NCBI GenBank assembly: GCA_009760855.2
Contig: WPIO01000128.1
Coordinates: 1 to 64,000 of the forward strand
DNA: 64,000 nt
Source of the DNA: Cristatella mucedo
Taxonomy: Eukaryota; Bryozoa; Phylactolaemata; Cristatellidae
Direction: 5' to 3'
Shown here: piece after piece, positions 34,365 to 47,483 of the stretch
How the letters are laid out: each line of letters begins with the position of its first letter
Position numbering within the stretch: the stretch's first letter is position 1
Program-made: the position numbers and the translations under genes
The notes under the pieces: model-generated
The model's input: only the letters and a program-made list of their open reading frames with translations
Database searches by the model: none
Told to the model about the DNA's origin: nothing

Positions 34365-35057
34365 CCATCCCGCCTCTACTTCTGCAATTCCCTGCTTACT
34401 GGCCTAGCGGCATGTGCGATCAGGCGATTGCAGCTGGTGCAAAACTCTGCAGCTAGGCTTGTCTGTCGTGAGCGTCGCAGTTGCCACATCACTCCACTTC
34501 TCGCCGACCTGCACCGGCTACCAGTCAAGCAACGGATTGACTTCAAGGTTTGGTCGCTCACTTTTAGGTCACTTCATTCTTTGGCTCCAGCCGACCTCTC
34601 AGATCTACTCCCCCACCTGACCAAGCATCGTACCACCCGCCTCTCGGAATCTAACAATTTACCAGTACGAACCTTAAATCCTTTGGAGACCGTGCATTAA
34701 GTTCGTATGCTCCCAAAGCCTGGAACTCCCTCCCGACTTGTGTAAGAAAATCCCCTGACTTGACCACATGTAAAAAGAAATTAAAACCACACCTACTTAG
34801 GACAACATTTAGTGAATCCCGGTGATTCGTCCTTCCTATGCGTGCTGACACTGTGCTTGCTGCCACTAACCACATTTGCATGCTGATCCTGTGCATGTCA
34901 CCACTAACCATGTTATTCATGTTGTTTGTGTATCAAGCATGAAATTACTCACCATTCAATTGCATTTCCCATTGCAGCAAATGTAAAGCGCCCAGAAAGA
35001 GATTGATTTATCCGAGGGCGCTTTATCAAGTGCATTGTTATTTTTATTATTATAACC
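34365..35057 (+). mobile_element. CR1-A LINE 3' portion, well preserved
   Basis: Plus-strand copy. The stretch 34428-34700 encodes QLVQNSAARLVCRERRSCHI, TPLLADLHRLPVKQRIDFKV and LAPADLSDLLPHLTKHRTTR. Then comes the 3' UTR with its paired GCATGC words (34830-34915), AGCAAATGTAAAGCGCC, the terminal hairpin and an ATTTTTATTATTAT tail. Confidence 0.88.
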
Positions 35058-35625
35058 ATGTTGTGAACATTAAACGCCTTTAGAAACTTTAATGGGGTGT
35101 AAGAACAAACAGCTGATTTAGTTGCATTTCAATGCATTTGACAAACGAGAAAAATGGAAAAAGTAAGAAATTATGTCAGCACCTCACTTGGTAAAAGATA
35201 TTTAGAAGAAATCCACTTGATCATCACGAATCCCTCGAGCCGTTGTAGCTAGCTGCCTGTGAAGCATGAGCGTTCGGACAGTCTCCACGCTTCTTAAGAT
35301 ACAGTGCGTGTGGTGCAATGTATACATAAACCTACACCCTGCATAAAAACCCTAAAAAACGTGGCAGCAGCTAGTTTTTTCACAGGTAGAACGCAGAAAA
35401 CGACCGCTATCAAGACTGGGTGCACTCGGGGCCTCCTAAGTTCAGTATCTTATCTCCTCGTTAATGATATGTGGACTCGATAACAGACTCCAGTATGTCT
35501 CTCTAAATGCTTTACCCGTTATGCTAGACGAATGAACAAATTCTCGATTCTCTATTTGGGGTTATTATATTTGGCTTATTATTGTTGCTGAAAAATATAG
35601 ACATTGCTTAGCGTATATAACGACT
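35058..35625. other. Spacer, nothing recognised
   Basis: No supported gene or repeat. Confidence 0.4.
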
Positions 35626-35629
35626 TTCT

Positions 35630-35918
35630 CATGAACGATGACTTGGGCAAAGACTCTCTTCTTGTCCTGCTTGATCTTACGGCAGCATTTGATATAATCG
35701 TTCACATAGTTGATCACAAAGTCATTCTTGAGTGTCTTTAATCTCGCCTGGGCATCACCGGGGCTGCACCCGAATAGTGCAGGTCCTCTCCCAGTGGGTG
35801 ACTCAAGAATATTGAGGTGACCGGACAAAGATCATCCGAGGAACAACTTAGGTACAGGGGTACCTCGGGGCTGTGTGCTGGGTCCCCCTCTTTTCACAGT
35901 TTATACTCTCTCTCTCTC

Positions 35919-35964
<46 letters not shown>

Positions 35965-36399
35965 TCTCTCTCTCTCTCCTTCTCTCTCTCTCTCTCCGAT
36001 GTGATCCCTAACAGCAATCCAGGCTTTAACCCCTAAGCAGACGACACTCGGCTGTACCGTTGCTTTAATCCCTACCCGCCATGGAGCGAGTCAAATTCTC
36101 TATACGCTTTTGCTGCATATATTGATGACGTTCGCACGTGGATGGCAGCAAACTTTCTTAAATTGAATGACGGCAAACCAACTTACTTGTTATGGCTAAA
36201 CCAAATGTAATTCAGAAACTGGAAAAGCTGAAGCTCAAAATCGGCTCCGCCAGCGTATCTCACGTGCCCAATCTGCACGTACTCTAGGTGTCCTTCCTAT
36301 TCTAAAGAGACCTTCCATTAGACGACCGCATCAGCTCCACTGACAAGACTGACTACTTCAGCTACCATTGTTAAAATTCGGGCTTGTTTAGACAGGATA

Positions 36400-36400
<1 letters not shown>
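35630..36400 (+). mobile_element. CR1-A RT fragment containing a (TC)n expansion
   Basis: Plus-strand degenerate RT: CTGCTTGATCTTACGGCAGC (LLDLTAA), CACAAAGTCATTCTTGAG, GGGGTACCTCGGGGCTGTGTG (GVPRGCVLG), then TTTCACAGTTTATACTC running into (TC)n. After that come TGTACCGTTGCTTTAATCCC, GTGGATGGCAGCAAACTTTC (WMAANFL) and the thumb region to about 36400. Confidence 0.8.
35887..35997 (+). repeat. (TC)n microsatellite inside the CR1-A RT
   Basis: TC run with a few CC/TT interruptions, placed exactly where intact copies encode the YTLSL part of the RT (codons TAC ACT CTC TCT CT-). Confidence 0.95.
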
Positions 36401-37137
<737 letters not shown>

Positions 37138-37399
37138 GCATAAGCACTTCAGTTTTTTAATTTACGAAACTGACAAAATCCCATCTGTTCTCGACAGCCT
37201 TCACTTTGGCCTAATAAATTTTCCTTCTTATGAGTATGCGGACTCAAAATGTGAATTTTACCACCCTAGATTAACATACCTCCTTTCCGGAAAATGCAAT
37301 ATTGCTAGACTATTTTTCTAGGTGCACCATAGAAATATATTATTATTCGCTTCACCAGTGCCATTGTCTGCCAAAACGATTTTATGGTCCTTTGCCGTG

Positions 37400-37515
37400 G
37401 ATTGGCCGAGAATTAAAGGTGCTTACCATTTGGCCGATCTTTAGCTCGACCCCTGCGGCCTGTGTTAAGCACCTAGATTGAGATTCAGTTCCACTTGAAC
37501 GCCATACAAATGAAC
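37400..37515 (+). mobile_element. SINE-2 copy c, diverged
   Basis: TTGGCCGAGAATTAAAGGTGC, TTTGGCCGATCTTTAGCTCG, CCCCTGCGGCC, then a CR1-A-like tail AAGCACCTAGATTGAGATTC..CACTTGAACGCCATACAAATG. The B box is poorly preserved. Confidence 0.55.
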
Positions 37516-38095
37516 TGTTTTTTTATATTTTTTTAAATTCAGAGCAAAACAATCAGCCACCAGCTTCTTCTTCGAGAAAAATTGGAAAATATGGCTGACT
37601 CTCCTTTAACTGCACGAATCGCGGGGCGCTGCAAAAGGCAAAGTCGGCGCCCCGTGTGGTGGTGCACCTAAGGGTGGGGGCCCGCCGGGGCATGTGCTTC
37701 CGGGTGCTGGAACAGAGGGACGCCAACGTAGGCATCTACTACTGAGGGCGGGCGCCATCTGCGGAGTTCGTCCGCGGGCGTACGCGTATCCTAGGAACGC
37801 ACTGGCACTAAGCCAGCGATGAATGAAGGGGCTCAGGCCGCGAAGTGCCTTGCGGGAGAACGAGGTTACTTTCTATATCTCCGATCGACCTAAAATACTG
37901 CAACTTCAGCAGCAAATGAGGCAAATGAATTTCCTATTAGCATGAGAAAACCAAAGTAGTTGCTATTCTTATTCCGAACCTCGAAGATTCTTGGATGTTA
38001 AGAACAGTCCTTCCACAGCCGAGTTAAAATAGTTTCGCCTAGGGAACCAGGGCCCACGTGAATCACGTGTTCCGGCCTTTGTAATGCGGCACCTG
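37516..38095. other. Spacer with a GC-rich patch
   Basis: The GC-rich stretch 37615-37790 is open in more than one frame without recognisable domains. A CACGTGAATCACGTG inverted pair lies at 38055-38069. Confidence 0.35.
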
Positions 38096-38099
38096 CAGT

Positions 38100-38515
38100 T
38101 GATGCTAAGCTCAGCCACGTGACTAAGCTCGTCTGTACCGCTGTAACTGTAACAGTTACTGCTACAGAACGCAACTTTTTAATACCTGCACTGACTTCCA
38201 ATCAAGCAGAGTATCGGCTTCAAAAAGCTTTTCAAAAAGCTCCGTCACTTTTAGGTTCGTTCATTCTCTTGCTTAAGCCTGCTAGTCCGATGCCACTACC
38301 CAGTCAGACTGCACACAAAATCATCCGCTTAAATCTCACTTACGTTTGGTAGCTATACATAGCAACCAAGCTATACCTTTAGATGCCTTTACAACCCGCT
38401 ATTCTGACTTGAATCCTTTAGCCACATTTCGTACTTAACTCAAAACATGTGGAGACCATGCATTTACTTCGTGTGGTCTCAAAGACTGGAACACTGGCTC
38501 CCAAAAAAACATCTC
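38100..38515 (+). mobile_element. CR1-A fragment, very diverged
   Basis: Plus-strand relic matching the C-terminal region: CTGCACTGACTTCCAATCAAGC, TCACTTTTAGGTTCGTTCATTC, TGGAGACCATGCATTTA, CGTGTGGTCTCAAAGACTGG. Confidence 0.65.
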
Positions 38516-38534
38516 TACTCTGGGTCTTAGCCCA

Positions 38535-38892
38535 CGGGCAACAATAATAACAATACATTTGTATAGCCCCCTCAGAGAACTGCAACTCTTTCTAGGCAAT
38601 TGACGGATGCTGTAGAGAAAGCATTACCAAATGATTGGTGGTCACATCCGCCCGCAGCAGGCACAGTGTAAGCAAGCATTTGCGCGCGACGGACAAATCA
38701 CAAAGGCCCACTAAATGCTGTAATAAACGGGTGTGTTTCAAGCTTCTTTCTAAATGTCGTCATGTCATGGTACAAAATTACCACGCGACGTTAGGGAGTT
38801 CCAGACTTTTGAGGGGTATACGAAGTGAAGGCATGGTCTGGAAAGGTTTTGAGGTTAGTACGATGTATGGCTACAGGATTTGAGCTAGAACA
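38535..38892 (-). mobile_element. CR1-A 3'-end fragment
   Basis: Minus-strand 3' terminus (AATAATAACAATACATTTG tail, AGCCCCCTCAGAGAACTGC hairpin) through TGTGTTTCAAGCTTCTTTC to the C-terminal coding edge. It abuts a CR1-B copy. Confidence 0.78.
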
Positions 38893-38894
38893 GC

Positions 38895-39945
38895 GGGTTG
38901 TACAGAGCCGTCGGCCTGCCAGACGATGCACTGGCGTGGTTTAACCCGTACTTGTCTGACTGTGTCGAATACGCGTCGTTTGGGGGTCAGGTCTCATCCA
39001 CCAGACCGGTCACCTGTGGAGTCCCTCAAGGGTCCGTCCTCTGTCCGTTGCTGTTCTTTATGTATATTCAAACTCCGGGAAATGTACGCGTGCCCATGGA
39101 ACAGAATATCACTTTTATACAGACGATACGCAGTTGTATTTCATTTAAAATCTCCTGAATCAGCTGCAGCGACGGATAAACTGAATGCTTGCCTTGCCGA
39201 CATTCAATCCTGGGTTTCGGCAAATTTCTTTAAACTAAACGACGATAAAACTTAATGGCTGCTCATAAAACATCCTAAGCCTGTGGCTGGACTAAAAGTC
39301 TTAGGTGTTCTAATAGGCGATGCCGTCGTGCGACTATGACCGTGAGCTCGTAATTTAGGTTTCGTCTTCGACAGCTGCAAAAAATTTGCACGCTTCTGTA
39401 GGAAGACTGCTTCCAAAGCTAGCTATTTTTTCCGGTCCCTATCGAAGATCGGGAGCTGCCTTCCAAGACGGCTTGCAAACCAATTAACTAGAACTTTAAT
39501 TTGGTCTTGGCTAGATTACAGTTCCATTTTGGCTGGGCAACCGAAAAAAGCCACTAGGCCACTGCAGCTGTCTTTAATTAATATGCCTGAAAGGCTACTC
39601 CGCTTAAAGACCATTGGCGATGAAGTTTTTGCTCTGCAGGTCCTGAATGTGTGACTCACTTCCATGACTCTTACGTAACAACAACTACTCTCCTGCTGCC
39701 GACTATGGCTCATCCTTTCCAGCGGTCCTGAGCTGCTACTTCCATGCTACTCACTACCTCAACTCTCTCCTGACTCTGCTATGCTTCCCACTTTCTCTTT
39801 GTTGCATGAGATGAAGTCTGTTGGCTACCGAATGCGTACCGAAAGCCGCTTAGGCTGTGAGTTTGCTATACAAAACTCTCTTGCTTAACACCCACATGGT
39901 CTTTATGACTTTGTGAAGTTACAGACGGAGATACATCACATCACA
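38895..39945 (+). mobile_element. CR1-B LINE copy with an internal deletion
   Basis: Plus strand. RT from GLPDDALAWFNPYLSD through [31 protein letters not shown] and FFKLNDDKT, then a thumb region. A deletion of about 0.2 kb near 39597 joins the AGGCT.. block to CCGCTTAAAGACC. It ends CGGAGATACATCACATCACA. Confidence 0.85.
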
Positions 39946-40249
39946 TCTCATGAATGAGCATTGCAGCAGAAGATGGCCCTTGATATTTGACGATTGAGCA
40001 AATGTATCAGGCATTTTTTCACTCGGTCCTCCTCTGCTTGCCATGTGTGGTTTGTAATTGGATTCCGCATAGTTCAGCGGTTCTCCCTTCTTCGTCGTGC
40101 GATGTCATCGTATAGCTTGCATGCCCAGTTCCAGCGATTGGTCGCAATCTAGTGCACGCGCTGCAAGCAAGCATGTGCCGCATCTGTCTCTCTATTGTTA
40201 GCGATCAGTGCCAGCTGCGAAGGGGCTCAGTGAATGGTTCCTCAGTTAG

Positions 40250-40532
40250 TGGTTCGGACAACGACACTACTCTCCTGCTGCCGACTGTGGCACATTCTTT
40301 CCATCCGTTTTGAGCAACTGCTTCCGTGTTTCTCGTTACCTCAACTGCTCTCCTGCCTCTGCTGCGCTTCTCACGTTCTCTCCGTGGCGTGTGATGAAGT
40401 CGGCTGGCTACCGAGCGCGCCAAAAGCCGCTACTTAGGCTGTGAGTGAGCTATGCCCAACTCTCGTGTGTTACACCCGCACAGTCTTTGTGGCTTTGTCG
40501 AGTTACAGACAGAGATACAATAGATTTTACGA
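40250..40532 (+). mobile_element. CR1-B 3'-end fragment
   Basis: GACAACGACACTACTCTCCTG, then the CTCAACTGCTCTCCTGCCTC and GAAGTCGGCTGGCTACCGAG blocks, ending GAGTTACAGACAGAGATACA. Confidence 0.82.
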
Positions 40533-42840
40533 TACGTTTCTTGGTAAGAAAATAGTTCTGATAGGTAGGTTGGAGCCTGAGAATTTCAGGTTTAGAGCAA
40601 TGAGCCCGGTAATTAGGCTCATTTGGTAATTGGTGCATGCCCTATACTGGGTGATCGGCGGCTCCTCCCAACTGCATGCGGCGCTGATGGCCGTGACGAT
40701 TCCTTTGCAGCTTTTGCGTCTGCTAATATTCTATTTTGTTTCGACATCAGGCGAATTGAAGAATATTTGACAGAAGCTAAAATGACATCCGCCCTTAGTA
40801 ATATTGGCTGGGTCCGAATACATTATCCTATGTGTGATTGTGCTTTATGGCGCTGCGTTTTACAACTAATCACATTGGTAAGCTTCTTCAAAGCAAACTC
40901 ACACGTGCCTAGATACTGGTTCTGCTCTTTTCTGTGGCTAAGCAAAAAGTATTATACTTATTGTTGCTATTTGTAGCCAGCCAAAGCGTTGAGCAGTGCG
41001 TTATTTTCGACATAAATGATGGAATGCGATTACCAGAAGTTGCGGTTTTCTTATTGAATACACTTATACACGTGAAGCAGCCCTTAAAGAGGGCGCTCAA
41101 ATTACGAGTACTCATCCCTGCGGAACTTAGTATTTAAGATTCCAAGCGTTTGATTGCTTATGGAACTAAGCATACTTTGTATTAGGGACAAAATCGGTTA
41201 ATTGATTGCAGCCCTTCCAAAGTGAGAGTTTTTCTTCTAAAGGACTAGCGAAAGAGTTCTTCTAGAGGCTTTAGTACTTGAAAACTCTTGTTCTGAGTCA
41301 TCCTTTCATTAGAGGGCTCGTGTCAAGTCTTCCAGCTGAGAAAATGCTAAAAACTTAGCAAACTAAAACCAGCGCTATGTCTTAACTATACAGTAACATA
41401 TCGTTAAAATGACTATCCAAAAGAACCAAATCCAGGATATCCAGGATTCACTGCTCGAGAATCGGCCGCCACCGTTTTTTAAAACCCTCATTAATAACAA
41501 TGCAAAAGCCTGCGCCATTATTACTCCTAGATTGGATCTCTTTTAGCTGGTGCTACCAATTGCAACCAACAGTAGGAAGTTCCCACTTGTTGATGGTTAC
41601 ATTCAGACGTTTCACCCTTGATTCCTTCACACTAGTACCACAGAACATTTAGGCGAGAAATGCCATTTCCCTCAGCTGCAAAGGACCGTGAACGGTAGCT
41701 TCCAGTAACGCTCATTTTTTACTACAGTTGCTTATAGAACTGTTGGTGTGAGCGCAGCCATTTCAGGTATCCCATTATATTTTGACATTATATTGCACAG
41801 CAGCTGAAACCAGATAGTTTCACTAATTTTGACTTTTATAACTCTCCATAGTAGTTATTTTAGCCATCTTATTATGATACGTATGCGGTTGCCATCAGAC
41901 TTTATATCAAGCAGTAAAGAGAAAGTGTGAAATATAGCTGAATCTGGAAAACAATTGAGGTAGTCAGGAGCATGAAGGTAACAGCTCAAGATGGCTAAAC
42001 AGTATGCACTGAAGTCGGCAGCAGGAGAGTAGATGTCATTGCATCTACATCTAACATCCGGAACAAGAGTATGCTGCCAAGTATTTGGTTGTTATTCTTT
42101 TAGAACTACTGGCAATCGGGATTTGAGAAGGCTAAGCCTATCTGCCAACGAAAGCCGGACGCAAGCTGTAGGTCGCTGCAGTAGCTAAGCATATTCGTAT
42201 AAAATTATAGAGGAAAAGCACAAAGCCTAAATTGCATGCTCTGTTCCAGCGGTTGGACTGATGCATTTCAAGCTGATTTTGCCCACCTGCTTTACCAGAG
42301 CTTGCCTAAGGCAGATGCCAACGCTCTTCAAAAGCCACATTGACCATACCGAATACTGCAACTCTGCGGTAGCTCTCTTCAAGCATACTCATTCAACTTT
42401 TTCTCTAACCTTTACTGGAGGTTTCCTGGCCTGCCGACTCGCCGTCTAAGCCTTCGACCTCTATCAATCACTGCCGAATTGTATTGCTTTTACAAGAGAT
42501 TGAGACAAAAATGGTTCAGCTGATTCAAGCTCACTGTCCTTGGCCAACCAATCATCTAGCTATGTGGTGGGCGTGACCTGTAGCAGTAACCTGCAGCCAG
42601 TTTAAAAATACTTTCTTCAAAACGCTTTGGTCATTGAGGTTATCATTTAGATGACTGGATGCCTATATTTAAGGTCCTGTCACCTTATTATTGGCCGGAT
42701 TGCCTAATCTACCAGTAATTCTCACCATACAAAGTAACAGGCCATAAGCCGAAAACATAATTCACTCTAATCTCTAATTTATTAAAATAATTAAATTATT
42801 TGTATTTTTAAATTACTTTATTGAACATCGTTGAATTTAT
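40533..42840. other. Long spacer, nothing recognised
   Basis: The longest open stretch (40623-40976, plus) has no recognisable domain and ordinary composition. No gene is called. Confidence 0.45.
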
Positions 42841-42841
42841 T

Positions 42842-43285
42842 TTATGCGCTGTAGCGAGGCATATCCGGCCACGAAGACGGGTGCGGCTGAGCACCTGCGC
42901 GCATGGCGGCATCAGTAGCGTGTACTAGCTCGATAGCCTTTCGCAAGAACAAGCTGGTTTGGATGAAAGTGCATGTCTTGCATGTAGCGATAGGAAGCCG
43001 TAAGTTGGGATTTATTTTTAATTTTTTCGTAGCGAGCGAAGTTCCAGCTCGCTTGATTCTGGCGGCCTCCTTCGCGGTACGGTGCAGTTCAGACATGCGC
43101 AATCCGCTGGTTTCCCGAGGCATCCGTCGCCTTCGCCATTTTGCAGTGTTCGGCTTTCCGATTGCTTCCAGCTTTAAGTCCGATGCCTGCGGAAACAATG
43201 CGGATCGGTTGATGTAGCCGGAATTCGGTTGCTGCTCGATCGGTGATCGTCGAAATGCGGCCATACGAATTGATTTCATCTTGAC
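42842..43285 (-). CDS. Unidentified possible gene (strand uncertain)
   Basis: The minus-strand frame 43279-42842 is open for 145 codons, rich in Arg/Lys/Ala, starts MKSIRMAAFRRSP and ends PDMPRYSA. AATAAA hexamers follow within about 30 bases of the stop (near 42835 and 42817), as expected for a short gene's 3' end. No family was recognised. The plus strand offers a rival: ATG 42903, open to 43217 (TAG), with a very intron-like 33-base stretch at 43000-43032 (GTAAGT ... TTTTTTCGTAG) whose removal keeps the frame. One of the two is probably a shadow, or both may be chance in a locally GC-rich patch. Confidence is low. Confidence 0.25.
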   Translation of the reverse strand, partial: VKMKSIRMAAFRRSPIEQQPNSGYINRSALFPQASDLKLEAIGKPNTAKWRRRRMPRETSGLRMSELHRTAKEAARIKRAGTSLATKKLKINPNLRLPIATCKTCTFIQTSLFLRKAIELVHATDAAMRAGAQPHPSSWPDMPRYSA

Positions 43286-43299
43286 TCTCTTTCGACGGC

Positions 43300-45050
43300 A
43301 CCATCGCCTTCAGGATTTGGTAAGTGGACGGTGCCTTTTGTAAAGGAGACTGTAGCTGCTGCGGTTCTCAGCAGCAGTAATAACTCGGTGCCCCGCGCTT
43401 CCATGACGCTACTTGGGTACGATTGCATTTCGACTGAGAGGGTTTTTTTTTCGGTGCTCCCTCCGTTTCTCTCATGCATCCACGAGTGAGGCCGCGCGGC
43501 TATTGTCTATTTCAATTGCTAATGAATTGTGCTGTCAGCTCCACTTATTTACACTCTAGTAAGGCTGCTCTCGTTTAGGTTCAAACTTCCACCAGTGCAT
43601 TTTGATTGTGCATCCGTTACACGACTTTTGTCGGTGTTAGCCCCGCTGGTAAGTGCCAGCGGTCCTTCGATCGCGATTTGGCGTTACCACGCTGCATAAA
43701 TTTTATTTTTAGACCAACCTATGCAAGCTAAAGGATATTCGGTTATTATCCATTGAGCTGATCTTCGGAGCCTTGAAAGCAAAGTAACCGGTCAGCGAGT
43801 TGACAGCGCTAGGTATCTTAAGCAGTTGTCGTGAACGCGATGGCATACAATTTCACACACCTGGGTCTTAGCCCAGGGATTACACGCTCCCCCTTCATGA
43901 TCTAGGCACTAGTGACCTTACATTTCCAGCAGCAGTTTTGAGCCAGGGGGCTGAACTGTTTCCATCTCCCACCTATGTTTTGCTTGCTATGTGGAAAATG
44001 TAGTGGCTGCCTTTTGTTGAAGGTCATTTGAAAGGTCATGTTAACTTTGCTGCAGTCAATATTTTTAGCTTGAGTCATCTTTACCATAAGAGACCAGGTT
44101 GCACGCCTCCTCTTTAGTCAAAAGTCCTAATGCGGCTAGAAGAATTGCTTAGCATTGATGCCTCAACCTGTAGGTTTCTGCTAACAGGTTTCAGGTTTAC
44201 TACTAGCAGGTTTTAGTAGGCATAGTTTGATTGCATATCAATGTTGCTGGGAAAGAGATTCTGATGTGCACTTGAATTCGGATAGAAAATGCGTCCGTAA
44301 AGTAAATGTTCTCGTTTAGACAATTTTCTAAAACAAAAGATAGATTGTGCTGCATGTTTTCTATCAAGATCGGAGCGGGTGGCTCGATGAGAGGGTAAGA
44401 AATGTCACAGCTTAGCCGATGCTTGGCTTATGATTTATATTTATGTCATCTGCTTGAAATCCTTGGTTGTGTTTTAATGGGATAGTACTGCCATTCCGAA
44501 TGTGTTTTTGAAAGGCCTTTTGCTCTGCTACTTGACTTTTGTTCATCGATAAGTTATGCTTGACATAAATGTTCGGCTAGAGCACTGCTGTTTGCACTTG
44601 GAGTCTTCTCGTGCATTTTTGTCATTTTGTTTATCGTGTACTCCATTCGCACATTTATATTCGACCCATGCCTATTTAGTTTGATAAAAGGGTTATGAGA
44701 CTAAGAAGTTTTTCAATCAGAAAAAAAAGAAATGTGGTATTAAAATTAAACTTGTCTGCTTATTTAAGTTCCTGGTTTAATTAGCTGAATCAAAATGAAA
44801 AACAACTAGCAAGTATATCAATAAAGTATTGCTGGTTGTGGGACTTTGAATCCACGACCTAGATCATGAAGAACTAGCAGCTCACAATTTGGCTCAGACC
44901 AATTTGCACATTTGTCATTTACTACTGATTTGTATTTAACATTCATTTTTTGTCTTAGCAGCTATCGCCATGCTTTCAACTGGAAATAAGCTTGACTTGG
45001 GCCCAATGCCTGAGTCTGGACGTGGGAGCGCCTTGGACCTGGGCTTTGAC
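43300..45050. other. Spacer with a possible SINE relic
   Basis: No supported gene. At 44830-44905 (minus) GGTTGTGGGACTTTGAATCC and CACGACCTAGATCATGAAG resemble the SINE-1 head, strongly diverged. Confidence 0.35.
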
Positions 45051-45054
45051 AGCA

Positions 45055-45297
45055 TGTAGTTGGTCCCTGAGATTTGTCCTTTACGGGCTTATGCGTGCTG
45101 TCAGTGTTGCATGCTGCCACTAACCACACCTACATGTTGACCCTATGCATGTCACCCCTAACCAAGTTATTCATGTTGTCTATCAAGCATGTTACCACTC
45201 ACCATTCGATCGCGTTTCCTTTGCAGCAAATTTAAAGCGCCTAGAAAGAGATTGAATTCTCTGAGGGAGCTGTATCAATTGTATTTTTTTTATTGAC
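45055..45297 (+). mobile_element. CR1-A 3'-end fragment
   Basis: Plus strand: GATTTGTCCTTTACGGGC, the paired 3' UTR words, AGCAAATTTAAAGCGCC, terminal hairpin, ATTGTATTTTTTTTATT tail. Confidence 0.85.
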
Positions 45298-47483
45298 CAA
45301 GAAGCTAAGTCTTCTGTCAAGGCAATCGTTACGCCTCATTTGCTTATCTAAGGCTCTGGTTCTGGCCGAGAAGTTGCTGAACGATAAGGATGGTAATGCC
45401 ACTCCTTTGATCACCACAGAAAATTGTGCAGATAGCTTGTTTACCTTGGTTTTAATTTTGAGCGTAATATGAATGGCTCAGGGGTTAGTAAACAGGCCAT
45501 ATGAGCTGTGGTAAAGTGGTCGTTTTCAGTGTACTTCCTATTACAAGAAATGAGCCTGTAGCACAGACTGTGGTGTGGCAGTTATTCATTGCTAGTTGCC
45601 AAAGCTGCCGTTCTTTTTTTATAGGTTTCCTTTCAACCTCATTTTTCAGCCGATCGGACTTCAACTCAGCAAAATCGGAATGAAGACTGGATCCAGCTGG
45701 GGCTGCTTCTCAGACTCTGCTGTCCGTGCCAATGTGACCAGAACGTTTTATAATCCTGATGAAAGGAAGTTGTCTGGTTTAGCGGCTGAGCTGGAATGTG
45801 AGGTCAGCACTTGCCTCATGTTAACCTATCGGATGTGGCCGTATTTTTTTTGCTGTTGCTACGTTGCCGTGAGGTTGCCGGTCATCTTGGCGTAGAGCTG
45901 ACATCAAGCTCTGCTTAGGGTTTGGCTGATTTTGACCTTCTTGAGTTAACTTAATGGCATTAACTGGCAGCTGCCGTTGGTTTCATGCTGAACCTGAGCT
46001 TTTCTGCCCTCGCAATGTAACTCAGTCAGCAGTCATCCACGATTGCCGGTTGAACCAGGCGGCTGGCCTCAGACTGCGTTAAGTCCTGTATCTCATCGGG
46101 TCGAAACTTCTGGTGGCTTTAATCTAGGCGTGCTGATCAAGCCTATGATTGGGTTGCTTTAGATGATCTGGCCGAAACTGAGCTCAGAGCTTTGGTAGCC
46201 TAATACTGGGAGATCGGTTGCAGTCTACTGCTTCAGATCAGGGCCAACTGCATGTTATTTCATCTCGTCTTTATATTGCTGTAGTGCTTAGTATTGTTAT
46301 TTGGTTGAGGTGCTGTCAGGCTGGCTTGTTTCCAGTTTTCTGTTTTGACTTGATAGGATTTCGGTAGCTCTAGATATCAAGTTTTGCTCTTTCTTGAATC
46401 GTATTGTCAAGGGAGTAAAACAGAAGTCACTGATCCGTGATATTCTTTTTGACGGTGCAGACGGCGTGGCCGACGTGAGGCTTGCTGCCTTCATGTTTGC
46501 TTTAGCATGCTGGCCTAAGCATAATACTTGCTTAGTTGTGCATACTTTTCTTAGCATGATATGTGCATGTCAGCGACCCTTGATTGTTGAATCTCTTGAT
46601 AGATAGAGATTTAGTTTGTTGGTTGCTATACAAAAGGTCTATTGTTACCATTAGTTTTTACTTGCTTCTGCCTCCTAGTGATAAGGATATCCTAATTAGG
46701 CTTTGCAAAGTACATCATGGTATTTTCGAATAGAGATGTTTAGCTGTACCTTTACCCAGCGATGACTTCTTTGGAAACGCACCTTTGCATCCGACGGTCG
46801 GGATGCTACGTGCCTTTTTATGCGTACGCCTCTTGAAACATTGTCGTTAGCTTTATAACGGATCTGAATGTCCCGTAATCATATTTATCGGCATGCTTGA
46901 GGCATGCCGCTTTAGTATATTTTATATCATTGGCTTTGAGTGGCTGTCTTTTAGAGCATTCTTTTCTATGCATAATCAGAATGTCAAAATAATTCATGGC
47001 AGCTGTTTAACTGTTGCTCATGTTATAATGGATTACCACCAGTGACTTCTGCTCCTGATGCCCTACCTGCTTAAACGTTGTCATAATTCTTCAATCTACT
47101 GAACCTGAAAGTATCCTTTGTGCCATAAGATTCCTTCACTTAAATATTTATTTTTTGTAAGGATACTTGAGTTCATTATAAGTAGATGTAAAATGAATGT
47201 CCCAGCTGTCTATAGGTTTGAAGTCCTATTCTCAGAGGATGCTGCAGTTTAGATGTGAACGTCGAAATGTTAAATATGCTGAAGGGATCATTCCTTTGCC
47301 GACGTTTCACAAATCATATCGTCATAGTATTATTTCTCTAGAACAGCTTTTACAGCAGAGGTACCAACATGTTTGACACTAATTATTGGCAGGCCTTTAG
47401 GAGTAAATATGACACTTAAGTAACCTATTCGATATAACGACAATAGGAGTATATGCTATATACTATATTCCCCTTACCTGGTG

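Noticed and set aside
40623-40976. 117-codon plus-strand open frame
   Set aside because: Ordinary composition, no start context, no domain. This length is expected by chance in 64 kb.
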